A stretch of 64,000 nt of DNA from Rhizobiales bacterium 62-17. GTDB taxonomy: Bacteria > Pseudomonadota > Alphaproteobacteria > Rhizobiales > Beijerinckiaceae. Positions 1-8,396 of the stretch are shown here, piece by piece. The notes beneath the pieces are model-generated. The model searched no databases and was not told the origin of the DNA. It saw only the letters and a list, made by a program, of their open reading frames with translations. Location: contig MKVW01000009.1 in the NCBI GenBank assembly GCA_001898965.1, positions 1,594,479 to 1,658,478 on the forward strand, in the 5' to 3' direction. A program made the position numbers and the translations under genes. Numbering within the stretch: position 1 is the stretch's first letter; every line of letters starts with the position of its first letter.

Positions 1-14
1 CTGAAGGCAGCTTC

Positions 15-34
15 TCATACCACATTCATACCAC
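15..34. repeat. Short direct repeat TCATACCAC x2
   Basis: The 9-mer TCATACCAC occurs at 15-23 and again at 26-34, an 11-bp period, close to the truncated tRNA at 162-206. Short spaced direct repeats near an att site can be integrase arm-binding sites. That role is inference only; two copies next to the window edge are weak evidence. Confidence 0.35.
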
Positions 35-161
35 GATCAATTAGCAAGGAAGGCCCGGTCGCGTAATTCTGGAAATCAGTTGATTTTTTAAGTTATTGAT
101 TTATGTATATAATTGTGTCGCGCCTCAAGCGCTACGAGACGGCAGAAATTACTGAAAAAAG

Positions 162-206
162 CTACGAATCTGGGGGTCAGAGGTTCGAATCCTTTCGGGC
201 GCGCCA
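162..206 (+). tRNA. Truncated tRNA-Arg(ACG), 3' half; candidate att site
   Basis: The stretch reads as anticodon loop (CTACGAA, anticodon ACG at 164-166), 3' anticodon stem, variable loop, T-arm with GGTTCGAATCC at 182-192, a 3' acceptor strand and an encoded CCA at 204-206. The matching 5' half is absent: the bases before 162 are AT-rich and do not pair, so this is not a functional tRNA. Tyrosine recombinases of islands and prophages often use exactly this anticodon-loop-to-CCA segment as crossover core, leaving a 3' fragment at the distal end. By that rule the mobile element would lie to the left of the window and the chromosome to the right. Identity of the fragment is fairly secure; the att role is inference. 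Confidence 0.72.
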
Positions 207-593
207 TTCTTTTCAAGACATTAGCGAGATCACGCCGTTTCTAACCGCTGGTTTGAAACGGTTTCGGCCGCGATTGGCGACACGGACCGAAGCCGAACCG
301 ATTTTACGCCGCAATGCGCTTTGGATCTGCGGACGAAAGCTCGTCGTCCAGGGACTGGCCCGATCATCGTGCGCGTCGTGTTGAACGCTATCTGACTTGC
401 CAGCTATGCCGCTCTCGATAGGGCGCAAATAAGCCGTGATCCAGCTGCCTAAGCGCGGTCTCATCCTTCCACAAATTTCGCCCGATAATGCGCGCGCACC
501 AAGTTGAGCCTGACGCGGAATGGCCGCGCAACATATTGCCGTCTGATTGCTGCTGCCGCTGAGCCAGGTGAGTAGATGAGGCCGTATTGCGGA
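207..593. other. Intergenic region with no supported gene
   Basis: Between the tRNA fragment and the MarR gene there are only short overlapping open frames on both strands, without ribosome binding sites or recognisable protein families. I see no tRNA, terminator hairpin or repeat here. It may be chromosomal flank or decayed sequence next to the integration scar. Confidence 0.5.
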
Positions 594-1130
594 TTATCGA
601 CTGGCGCCGGGCCCGACGTAGAACATAAGAATAGACAGTGCGGTCTCGCGCTCATCAACGCTTAGCTTATTGGTGAACTGGTTCACAAGCGGCCGCACCT
701 CGGCATCAATCCGATGGCAGACATCCCGGCCGGCTGCCGTCATCCGCAATACGGTCACACGCAAGTCGTTGGGCACGGATTCCCGCTTGATGAACTTTTG
801 TTTAACCAGCCCCTTGATGAGATTTGAAGCGAAGGCGGGCGCAATGTCGAGCCGGTCGGCGAGCTCGCTGACCCGAAGCTGCTGCTGAGGGCTGCCGTAA
901 ATCTGTAGAAGAGCCTGATGGGCAAGAGGCTCCAGGCCAACGTCTTTGGCCTTCTCCTCGATCATCCGGAAGACCTTGCGCAGAATGAAGCGGACATGCG
1001 CAACGGCCATAAAGTAGTCGTGCTTATTGGCGCCATCGCGCGCTCGCACCGCGTCGCGGGTCCGCTTCTTCACTCGGCTGAAATCGACACTTTCGAGCAT
1101 GGCTAAATCCCAGTCGCGCTTGGCCTTCAT
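594..1130 (-). CDS. MarR-family transcriptional regulator
   Basis: A 178-residue winged-helix DNA-binding protein. The helix-turn-helix lies at about residues 85-112 (VSELADRLDIAPAFASNLI) and is followed by the wing with the MarR hallmark NDLRVTVLRMT at 121-131. An N-terminal extension of about 40 residues is longer than in minimal MarR proteins, so translation might start at a later Met (residue 11). It is divergent from the UbiD-type decarboxylase at 1308, with 177 bases between them. MarR proteins next to aromatic-acid genes usually repress the neighbour and respond to the aromatic substrate or its CoA ester. That it controls the decarboxylase is inference from position. Confidence 0.85.
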   Translation of the reverse strand: MKAKRDWDLAMLESVDFSRVKKRTRDAVRARDGANKHDYFMAVAHVRFILRKVFRMIEEKAKDVGLEPLAHQALLQIYGSPQQQLRVSELADRLDIAPAFASNLIKGLVKQKFIKRESVPNDLRVTVLRMTAAGRDVCHRIDAEVRPLVNQFTNKLSVDERETALSILMFYVGPGASR

Positions 1131-1268
1131 ACCTTTGTCTTTGTACCGCCGGTGAATTGAAAGTCGATAGCCTTTCGTCCAGGCCAGAACAAATTTGCCT
1201 CTTCGCCGAGCAATTTGGCCAGAAAACGATCTCTGTCGGACGTTGCGCTATTCATGTAAGTTTACTAA

Positions 1269-1274
1269 TATAAT
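1269..1274 (+). promoter_or_regulatory. Consensus -10 box upstream of ubiD-like gene
   Basis: A perfect TATAAT lies 34 bases before the ATG at 1308, inside a strikingly AT-rich patch (about 1256-1290) in otherwise GC-rich DNA. No good -35 sits at 16-18 bases; TTGCGC at 1243-1248 is 20 bases away, which would suit an activated or weak promoter. The MarR protein may bind this patch. Confidence 0.4.
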
Positions 1275-1307
1275 ACGTTAAATAACATTTCAATTGGAGT
1301 TTGCCCA

Positions 1308-2735
1308 ATGTATCGCGATTTGCGGGATTTTATCGGCCTCGTCGACGATCTGGGCGCTTTACGACGGATCGACGGCGCCGACGCCTTTCTGGAAATCGGC
1401 GGTGTGACCGAGCTTGCCGCGGGTATGCCGGATGGTCCCGCGTTGCTGTTTGATAATATTAAAGGCTATCGACCCGGGTATCGCGTGTTCAGCAATGCGA
1501 CAACGAGCGCGCGCCGCGCTGCGCTGGCGCTTGGTCTTGATGCGTCCCTGCGGCCAATCGAGGCGTTGAAAGCCTGGATCGAAAAGCGTCAGACATTGAA
1601 AATGCTCGACCCGATCGAGACGAAAGACGCTGCGTTCCTTGAGAATTCAATGAGCGGTGCGGATGTCGATCTCGGCCAGTTTCCTGCGCCGCATTGGCAT
1701 CCCAAGGATGGTGGCGCTTATATCGGTTCCGGTAGCCTGGTCGTCATGGGGGACCCAAGCGACGGTTGGGTCAATGCCGGCATCTATCGTGTCCAGGTCC
1801 ATGGGCGCAATCAGGTGACGATTCAGTTCGATCATCTGGGTCGCCACGGCGCCATGATCTCAGCGAAATACTGGGAGAAGGGCAGGGCTTGTCCGGTTGC
1901 CGTGGTCAATGGCGAGGATCCAGCGCTGTTCATCGCCGGATTCGAGTATTTGCCGGCGGGACAGTCGGAATACGCCTTTGCCGGTGCGATCAAGGGCGCG
2001 CCGATTGAAGTCCATAAAGGGCCAGTGACCGGGCTCCCGATCCCTGCCTATGCGGAGAGCGTGCTCGAAGGCGAACTGCTGCCGAGCGATCAGTCAAACC
2101 TGCTGGAAGGGCCGTTCGGCGAATTTACCGGATATTACGCGGCCGATAAACGCGCGTGTCCCGTGATGAAGGTCAAGGCCATTCATCATCGCACCAACCC
2201 GATCCTGCTTGGATCGCCGCCCATGAAGCCGCCCCGTTTCCACTTCGGCCTGCCGCTGCGCGGCGCAGGCATCTGGAACAATCTGATCGCCTCGGGCATC
2301 ACCGATGTCACGGGTGTCTGGCAGCACGTCTCTCAACTGATGACAGTGATTGCAGTCAAGCAACGTTACGCCGGCCACGGCAAGCGCGCGGGCCTGATCG
2401 CCGCAGCCAATAGCTATATGGGCCGACTGGTCGTGATCGTGGACGATGACGTCGACCCGTCCAATCTGGCAGACGTGATGTGGGCTGTGACGACACGGTG
2501 CGAGCCGGCGGAATCGGTCGATATCATCCGCAACGGCTGGAGTTCGAATCTCGATCCGCGGATCCCCGCGGAGAACAAGGAAAAAGGCATCACTTCAAAT
2601 TCGAAGATGATCATCGATGCCTGCCGGCCGTTCGGCTGGCGCGACCAGTACCCGGCGACATCGGCTCTGTCGATCCAGGAGTTGCGCCAGATCGAAGATA
2701 AATGGCTGCCCGCGTTGGTTGGAGCGCGATCATGA
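1308..2735 (+). CDS. UbiD-family prFMN-dependent decarboxylase
   Basis: A 475-residue cytosolic UbiD-fold (de)carboxylase. These enzymes use prenylated FMN to decarboxylate aromatic or alpha,beta-unsaturated acids. The catalytic signature is intact: Asn156 and Arg161 in WVNAGIYR, and the paired acids Glu267 and Glu272 in LLEGPFGEFTGYY, matching the Arg/Glu/Glu triad of characterised family members. The start ATG follows GGAG at a normal distance. The length fits the family. No UbiX-type prenyltransferase gene is in the window, so the cofactor must come from elsewhere. The substrate cannot be read from sequence; a hydroxybenzoate or phthalate-type acid is plausible because the neighbours are uptake and aromatic genes. 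Confidence 0.88.
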   Translation: MYRDLRDFIGLVDDLGALRRIDGADAFLEIGGVTELAAGMPDGPALLFDNIKGYRPGYRVFSNATTSARRAALALGLDASLRPIEALKAWIEKRQTLKMLDPIETKDAAFLENSMSGADVDLGQFPAPHWHPKDGGAYIGSGSLVVMGDPSDGWVNAGIYRVQVHGRNQVTIQFDHLGRHGAMISAKYWEKGRACPVAVVNGEDPALFIAGFEYLPAGQSEYAFAGAIKGAPIEVHKGPVTGLPIPAYAESVLEGELLPSDQSNLLEGPFGEFTGYYAADKRACPVMKVKAIHHRTNPILLGSPPMKPPRFHFGLPLRGAGIWNNLIASGITDVTGVWQHVSQLMTVIAVKQRYAGHGKRAGLIAAANSYMGRLVVIVDDDVDPSNLADVMWAVTTRCEPAESVDIIRNGWSSNLDPRIPAENKEKGITSNSKMIIDACRPFGWRDQYPATSALSIQELRQIEDKWLPALVGARS

Positions 2736-3231
2736 GATTTGCCGCTGTTTGATATGAAGCGGTAGCCATCGCGGGGGACGTGCGCGTGAAGAGATCGCCG
2801 GCGATAGCGACATCCGCCGACCTATGCATCGCGATTCTGGAATAGCAAAGCTTCTATGCGGTTCGCGAGCACGCTTCGCTTCTTATTCTCGCAGAGCCGC
2901 AAGTTCCCGCTGCCTTCGTCCATAGACGGATGAAGGTCAGTCGATGTCGATGAGGCCACCATTACGCGATCCAGGAGGCAACGCGTCGTCGGCCACCAGT
3001 GTTCAAGAATGGCTATCGATTGGAGGCGTGTGACGTCTGCCTGATGCAGCGGCTAATATGCCCTATGTGATGCACCATATGCCTATTTAAGTAACTTGAC
3101 ATGATATTTAAGTTTTGTAAGCTATTTTCATCTTCTTAGGCTAAGCGAAGGCGCATCTTGCAACGCAAGATGATCGAACAGCTCCACGGCAAGTGTCGCT
3201 GAGAACAATAATTCGATGTGGGAAGGGCGGT
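2736..3231. other. Intergenic region, promoter of the first ABC operon only
   Basis: About 500 bases without a credible gene: open frames are short and lack family resemblance. The only structure I see is the promoter-like element at 3096-3123. The stretch may contain decayed coding sequence, but I cannot identify it. Confidence 0.5.
3096..3123 (+). promoter_or_regulatory. Sigma70-type promoter for the first ABC operon
   Basis: A perfect -35 TTGACA at 3096-3101 is followed by a 16-base spacer and the -10-like TAAGCT at 3118-3123, about 110 bases before the binding-protein ATG at 3232. It is set in an AT-rich patch. The long leader leaves room for regulation. Confidence 0.45.
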
Positions 3232-4281
3232 ATGAAGCGATTTATCAATTTAGCGCTTGTCGTGTCGGGCGTTCTGTTTGGCGCTATCCAGGCGGCTGCG
3301 GCCAAGGACATGATCCGCGTGGGTTATGGTCCCTTCCTGTCAGGCGGTGGCCTGTTTATCGCCAAGGAGAAGGGCTATTTCGACAAGATGGACGTGACGG
3401 TCGAGTTGCGTCGCTTCGACGATGGTTCCCTGGCTGTACCAGCGATGATCGCAGGTGAACTCGAAGTGACGAACCTGCCGGCGGCGGCAAATCTCTTCAA
3501 CAGTGTGGCAAAAGGGGCGCCACTCGTCGTTTTCGCCGATTGGGGCAACAATCGAGCTGGCTTCGGCTATACGGCCTTCAGCGTCTCGCAAAAGCTCCAT
3601 GACGACGGCATAAAGACCATTGCTGATCTTGTGAAACTCAAAGGTAAGAAGGTTGGCGTCGGCGCGCTCGACAGCATCAATCACTACAATGCCGCTCAGA
3701 TATTGCTGAAGGCCGGTCTTAATCCGTCGAGCGATGTCGAGTGGATTACAAATATAGCGCAGCCTGATTTGATGAAAATGCTGGGTCAGGGGCAAATCGA
3801 CGCGACGGATCTTTCGTTCAATCTTGCGGTCTTCGCGCAGGCGAACAAGATGGGCAGCATTATCGCTAATGGCGATCAAATTGCGCCGGGCGCGCAGATC
3901 GCGGCTTTCGTCGTCCGCAAGAATTTTCTCAATGAAAAACGCGACGCCATGCTGCGTTTCATGATCGCTTATTTGCAGGGCATCAAAGAATTTAACGCGG
4001 CGGCGAAGGACCCGGATAAATATCCGGAAATCGTCACCATCATGGCGAAATAGACGACGCTCAACAAGCCGGAGTTGGTGAAGCAGATCGCGCCGAACTG
4101 GGCCTATCTCAATGAAGATGGCATGCCGCAGGTCGATTCGATCATGACGATGCAGGACTTCTGGAGCGGCCCATACTTCCGCTATGTTCAGAAGAAAGTG
4201 TCGCGCGAACAGCTGTTCGATTTGACGGTCGCCAAGGAAGCCAAGGAACGCTTCGATCGGGAGAAGCCTTTCGGCAACTGA
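3232..4281 (+). pseudogene. NMT1/THI5-like ABC substrate-binding protein, interrupted by in-frame TAG
   Basis: Periplasmic binding protein of the nitrate/sulfonate/taurine-type ABC family. The ATG at 3232 follows GGAAGGG and starts a clear signal peptide (MKRFINLALVV...AIQAAAAKD). An in-frame GTG at 3193 is a less likely start because it would put 13 polar residues before the signal. The reading frame is stopped by TAG at 4051-4053 after residues IMAK, then continues in the same frame to TGA at 4279-4281 with good family character (LNKPELVKQIAPNWAYL, then a typical Gln/Trp-rich C-terminus). With the stop read through, the product would be about 349 residues, the normal family length; the truncated product lacks about 75. 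A single base change (for example TAC or TAT to TAG) explains it. The ATPase and permease downstream are intact. Confidence 0.85.
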
Positions 4282-4367
4282 TCCGTTGCAAAGTCTAGGC
4301 ATCGCTCATCGATCATCAAGCCAACTACCGGGCACACCTTTGAGGTGGAAGCGCGTTCGAGAGACAC

Positions 4368-5180
4368 ATGGATATCTCCGTAGAGAACGTGACGCAGATC
4401 TGGAAGAGCCGCAACGGTTCCAAAGTGACCGCGTTGGATCAATTCTCGCATCAGTTTAAATCCGGCCAGTTTTCTTGCATTCTTGGCCCAAGTGGCTGTG
4501 GCAAGAGCACTTTGGCGCAGATCGTCGGAGGAATCGAGAAGGCCACAACAGGCACGGTCTCCATTGGCGCGGCGGACAACCCGGCGGTGACGTCCATTGG
4601 CGGGCCATCCGTCATGGTTTGGCAAAGCCAAAACCTTTTTCCTTGGCGAACGGTCATCGACAATGTTGCTTATGGCCTCGAAATGGCCGGCGTATCGCGC
4701 GCCGAACGCTATGAGCGGGCGAGAGTTCTGATTGCTTCCGTCGGCTTGAAAGGGTTTGAGAGCCATTTCCCCAGTCAGCTGTCTGGCGGCATGCGACAGC
4801 GCGTGGCGCTGGCACGGGCCCTCATCCTCGATCGTCCCATCTTGCTGATGGATGAACCGTTCGGCGCTCTTGATGCGCAGACCAAGATCGTCATGCAGGA
4901 GGAATTGCTGCGCATATTCGATGAGACGCACAAGACAGTGATCTTCGTCACACATTCGATCGATGAGGCTATTCTGCTCGGTGATGAGGTGATCGTGATG
5001 ACCGCGCGACCTGGCCGCATCAAGGAAGTTCTGCCGGTCAATCTACCGCGCCCCAGGTCCGTCGAGATGATCGGTACGCCGGAGTTCGGCGCATTGTTCG
5101 ATCATGCGTTCCATCTCATCCGGGACGAAGTCACTAAGGCGATGGCCGAGCAGAATGCCGCGGCGGGGGCAAAATTATGA
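4368..5180 (+). CDS. ABC transporter ATP-binding protein (nitrate/sulfonate/taurine type)
   Basis: A 270-residue importer ATPase. Walker A GPSGCGKST at 40-48, Q-loop around 86-88 (WQSQNLFPWRT), signature LSGGMRQR at 138-145 and Walker B ILLMDEPFGALD at about 158-169, followed by the switch His in FVTHS. All catalytic elements are present. It overlaps the permease by 4 bases (ATGA), so the two are translationally coupled. It would energise uptake of the ligand bound by the interrupted binding protein upstream. The ligand is unknown; this family carries many small acids as well as sulfonates and thiamine precursors. Confidence 0.93.
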   Translation: MDISVENVTQIWKSRNGSKVTALDQFSHQFKSGQFSCILGPSGCGKSTLAQIVGGIEKATTGTVSIGAADNPAVTSIGGPSVMVWQSQNLFPWRTVIDNVAYGLEMAGVSRAERYERARVLIASVGLKGFESHFPSQLSGGMRQRVALARALILDRPILLMDEPFGALDAQTKIVMQEELLRIFDETHKTVIFVTHSIDEAILLGDEVIVMTARPGRIKEVLPVNLPRPRSVEMIGTPEFGALFDHAFHLIRDEVTKAMAEQNAAAGAKL

Positions 5181-5959
5181 ACGAAGAGCGGAGCTGGAGC
5201 GGCCTTGCCGAGAAAGTTTTACCGGCCCTGAGCATTGTCGCCTTTATCGGGGCGTGGCAGATATTTGTCGACTATAACAAGATTGCCCCGATCTACCTGC
5301 CATCGCCTCTCGCCATTTCTGAAGCGCTTCTGGCGATGATCGGCGATGGAACGCTGTTTACGAATCTCGGCGCCACGCTGTTGCGCATCTTCGCTGGGTT
5401 CGCTCTTGCTGCGGTAACGGGCATTTTCTTCGGCCTGTTGATGGGCATGTCGCGGATCGTCGCGCGCGTGGCAGATCCTTGGATCGCCGCACTTTATCCG
5501 CTACCGAAAATATCTCTTATACCGTTGTTGATTATCTGGCTTGGTACAGGCGAAAGCTATAAAATCGTCATTAGTGCGATAACGGCGTTTTTCCCCATCG
5601 TCATGAGCACCTATGCCGGGGTGCGCCAAGTGGATCGAGGGCTCGTCAAAGCAGCTCTGGATCTTGGCGCGAACGCCTCGCAGGCGCAGCTCACCGTGGT
5701 TCTCCCCGGGGCCATACCGACTATCTTCGCTGGCCTGCAGTTGGGTATGGGCGTGACCATCATTCTCGTTGTCGCCGCCGAGATGATCGGTGGTTCGGCG
5801 CGAGGCGGTATGGGCAGTCTTCTCATTCAGGCCGGGCAGGTCATGGAGACCGAGAAAGTGTTTGCCGCGCTGGTTGCGTTAACATTGATGGGCGCGGCAA
5901 TCATGAAGGGCCAGCAATGGCTCGATCATCGGCTCGCGCCCTGGGCGGATCATCGGTGA
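5177..5959 (+). CDS. ABC transporter permease (SsuC/TauC-like)
   Basis: A 260-residue inner-membrane permease with about six hydrophobic segments and the BPD-type cytoplasmic coupling loop DLGANASQAQLTVVLPGAIPTIFAGLQLG, which matches the EAA motif (G in the middle, then LPGAIP). The ATG overlaps the ATPase stop. It ends 14 bases before the amidase start, so the amidase is likely in the same transcript. Transport specificity cannot be inferred. Confidence 0.9.
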   Translation: MNEERSWSGLAEKVLPALSIVAFIGAWQIFVDYNKIAPIYLPSPLAISEALLAMIGDGTLFTNLGATLLRIFAGFALAAVTGIFFGLLMGMSRIVARVADPWIAALYPLPKISLIPLLIIWLGTGESYKIVISAITAFFPIVMSTYAGVRQVDRGLVKAALDLGANASQAQLTVVLPGAIPTIFAGLQLGMGVTIILVVAAEMIGGSARGGMGSLLIQAGQVMETEKVFAALVALTLMGAAIMKGQQWLDHRLAPWADHR

Positions 5960-5973
5960 CGCTCAGGCGGCAG

Positions 5974-7392
5974 ATGCCGGCGACCGACGCATTCTGGCGC
6001 TGGAGCGCTGTCGATCTGGCCCGCGCGATCGCCGCGCGGCAGATATCCTGTCGGGAGGTGGTCGGCAGCGCGCTGCAACGGCTTGATGCGGTCAATCCCC
6101 GCATCAATGCAGTCGTCGACGTTCTGGCGGATGAAGCCCTGGCGATTGCCGACGATGCCGACGCCAAGGTCGCGCGTGGTGATGCGCTTGGGCCACTGCA
6201 TGGGGTTCCGGTCACCGTCAAGATCAATGTCGATTACGCCGGTCGGCCGACCACCGTGGGTGTCGTCGCTTTTAAAGATGACGTCGTCGCCGACGACAGT
6301 CCATCGGTCGCCAATTTGCGCCGTGCCGGCGCGATCATCATCGGGCGAACCAACGTGCCGGCTTTCTGCGCGCGTTTCTTTACTGATAACGATCTACATG
6401 GACGTACGATAAATCCGCTAGCCGCGGATCGTACGCCCGGCGGCTCCAGTGGCGGTGCCGCAGCGGCGGTTGCAACGGGTATCGGCGCCATTGCACACGG
6501 CACCGATCGTGCTGGTTCAATTCGCTATCCGGCCTATGCCTGCGGCGTCGTCGGCCTGCGGCCGTCGTTTGGCCGGTTGCCGAGCTACAGCGCCAATCCG
6601 TCGGTTGAAGCGACGATGGCAAGCCAGCTCATGAGTGTACAGGGTCCGCTGGCCCGGACGGTTGCCGACGTTCATCTCGGCCTTCGAGCGCTCAATCAAC
6701 CGGATGCCCGCGACCCCTGGTGGGTGCCGGCGCCACTGCCCGCGACACTTACGGCGAACGCCGGGCTCAAAATCGCTGTCTTTGAAGGCGGCAAAGACGC
6801 CGTCATAGATCCCGTGGTCAAGGCAGCGGTCGGGCAGGCGGCCCGGATTTTCGAGCAGGCTGGTTGCCAGGTGGAAGCTGCTGAGCCCCCGCATTTTGCC
6901 GAGGCAGCCAGTATCTTCTTCTCGCTCGTCAAGACCGAGGAAAGCGATAGCACCTCGATGGCCATCGACCGTCTTGGCGATGCGGCGCTTCGGTGCGCGC
7001 GCGCCGGCACCATGGCGGGGGCAACCAAATTCACGCTCGAACAATATGTCGAAGCTCTGGGGCGCCGTAGCGCCCTCATCCGGGCATGGCAGCGCTTCAT
7101 GGAAGCATACGATGTCCTGCTTCTGCCCGTTTCATATCGACTGCCATTCCCGATCGATGAGGATCAAAAGGGTGAGGCTGCTGTTGCGGCGCTCGTCGCT
7201 GCGCAGGCGCCGCTGCTGGCCGTTTCTACGGTTGGCTTCCCCGCCCTGGCGATGCCAGTTGGAAGAGAAGATGGCCTTCCCATTGGTGTTCAACTTGTAG
7301 CGGGACGCTTCAGAGAGGATCGCTGTCTCCAGGCGGCTGCGATGATCGAAGAGCACTATGGCCCTTGTGCGCCGGTTGATCCGTCAGCATGA
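5974..7392 (+). CDS. Amidase signature family hydrolase
   Basis: A 472-residue amidase. The Ser-cisSer-Lys triad is complete: Lys83 in VPVTVKINVD, Ser158 in the glycine/serine stretch PGGSSGG, and nucleophile Ser182 in DRAGSIRYP. The frame is open back to 5917, but the ATG at 5974 lies just after the permease stop and the extra N-terminal residues do not look like the family. The last gene of the first ABC operon, it could hydrolyse an imported amide to an acid plus ammonia. It is not GatA: there are no GatB/GatC neighbours and the site residues around Ser182 are less strict. Substrate unknown. Confidence 0.88.
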   Translation: MPATDAFWRWSAVDLARAIAARQISCREVVGSALQRLDAVNPRINAVVDVLADEALAIADDADAKVARGDALGPLHGVPVTVKINVDYAGRPTTVGVVAFKDDVVADDSPSVANLRRAGAIIIGRTNVPAFCARFFTDNDLHGRTINPLAADRTPGGSSGGAAAAVATGIGAIAHGTDRAGSIRYPAYACGVVGLRPSFGRLPSYSANPSVEATMASQLMSVQGPLARTVADVHLGLRALNQPDARDPWWVPAPLPATLTANAGLKIAVFEGGKDAVIDPVVKAAVGQAARIFEQAGCQVEAAEPPHFAEAASIFFSLVKTEESDSTSMAIDRLGDAALRCARAGTMAGATKFTLEQYVEALGRRSALIRAWQRFMEAYDVLLLPVSYRLPFPIDEDQKGEAAVAALVAAQAPLLAVSTVGFPALAMPVGREDGLPIGVQLVAGRFREDRCLQAAAMIEEHYGPCAPVDPSA

Positions 7393-7420
7393 GCGTCACC
7401 CAGGGTCGATCCTTCAATCG

Positions 7421-8068
7421 TCATTGCGATGCAGCCTTGAAGACCGCCAGTTGCGCCGCAAAAGCCCGTTGAAAGGCGGGGCGAGCCTCGGCGCGGGCGA
7501 GATAGGCTGAAAGATTGTGATGTTCCTCCAGCAGGCCTGAGTCTTTCAGCCTGAGCAGCACCGTCGCCATCATGAGATCGCCGGCCGTGAAGCTGCCATC
7601 GAGCCAATCGGCTTGGCCAAGATGAGCGGAAAGCGCGCTGAGCCGCTTACGGATGTTTGTTTCCAGACTTTGCAGCCGCGGCGCGTACCAGGCCTCATCG
7701 CGTTCCAGGATCATCGCCATCGTACGCTCGAAGATGGGCGGCTCCACCGTGTTGAGGGCGGCGAACATCCAGGCGATGGCGCGCGCACGCGCCTTCGGAT
7801 CGTCGGGCAGCAATTTCCCATGGTGCTCCGCGATATGGAGCACGATCGCCCCCGTTTCGAACAGCGTGAGATCGCCGGCTTCATAAGTCGGAATTTGCCC
7901 AAAAGGCTGGATCGCCAGATGCGCGGGTTCCTTCATCGCCTCGAAGGTCAGAAGGCGGGCTTCATAAGGCTGACCGACTTCTTCGAGCGCCCAGCGCACC
8001 CGCATGTCACGCGCCAGCCCCCGGCCACGATCAGGTGACTGTTTGAACGCGGTTATGGTGGGGATCAT
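7421..8068 (-). CDS. Glutathione S-transferase family protein
   Basis: A 215-residue cytosolic protein. The N-terminal thioredoxin fold has ALEEVGQPYEARLL and the cis-proline motif FGQIPTYEAGDLTLFETGAI (proline with the ET/ES glutathione-binding pair); the C-terminal helical domain follows. The start ATG at 8068 follows GGAGG; longer in-frame extensions run into the promoter of the next gene and are not credible. It converges on the amidase with a 28-base gap and no obvious terminator. Reaction unknown; GSTs near aromatic genes may isomerise maleyl-type products or detoxify electrophiles such as epoxides. Confidence 0.88.
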   Translation of the reverse strand: MIPTITAFKQSPDRGRGLARDMRVRWALEEVGQPYEARLLTFEAMKEPAHLAIQPFGQIPTYEAGDLTLFETGAIVLHIAEHHGKLLPDDPKARARAIAWMFAALNTVEPPIFERTMAMILERDEAWYAPRLQSLETNIRKRLSALSAHLGQADWLDGSFTAGDLMMATVLLRLKDSGLLEEHHNLSAYLARAEARPAFQRAFAAQLAVFKAASQ

Positions 8069-8396
8069 GTGAAGCCTCCGGACTGCGATAGCCTCCTGAG
8101 GACGAACGGCGGGCGCCATCGCCGACAGCTTCCCTGAATAATTTTTGGCCAGGCTTCCATGGGCAATCGAGACGCTCCCGTCGGCGCGATCGATGCTGCT
8201 GCCCCGGTAAAGGCGATACGGAACGGTTATGTCCTTTAGACAAAAAGGAAGTAGCGGTGATGGGCGGAGGCTGATCAACATAAATAGGAATTGGCAATAA
8301 GACCCGTCCGAAAGCGGCCCGCAACATGTCGGCACATGGGAGATGCTCTTGGCGCACAGGCGCGGGGGCTCGGTAACAGGATCGGAGAAAACGCCC
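8069..8396. other. Divergent intergenic region between GST and amidohydrolase genes
   Basis: 328 bases carrying the promoters of two divergent genes. It contains a perfect inverted repeat at 8232-8249 (separate entry). I see no coding sequence, RNA gene or terminator. Confidence 0.5.
8232..8249. promoter_or_regulatory. Inverted repeat TCCTTT-N6-AAAGGA
   Basis: A perfect 6-bp inverted repeat with a 6-base spacer, in the divergent promoter region upstream of the amidohydrolase (8397) and the GST gene. The symmetry suits a dimeric regulator. No regulator gene is adjacent, so the binding partner is unknown. Confidence 0.35.

Noticed and set aside
162-206. Functional tRNA-Arg
   Set aside because: The 5' acceptor, D-arm and 5' anticodon stem are missing, so no cloverleaf can form.
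207-593. Small open frames of 60-90 codons between the tRNA fragment and MarR gene
   Set aside because: They overlap each other on both strands, lack binding sites and match nothing I recognise.
3102-3109. TGATATTT in the promoter of the first ABC operon as another GntR site
   Set aside because: Only half of the dyad is present in a very AT-rich patch; chance is sufficient.
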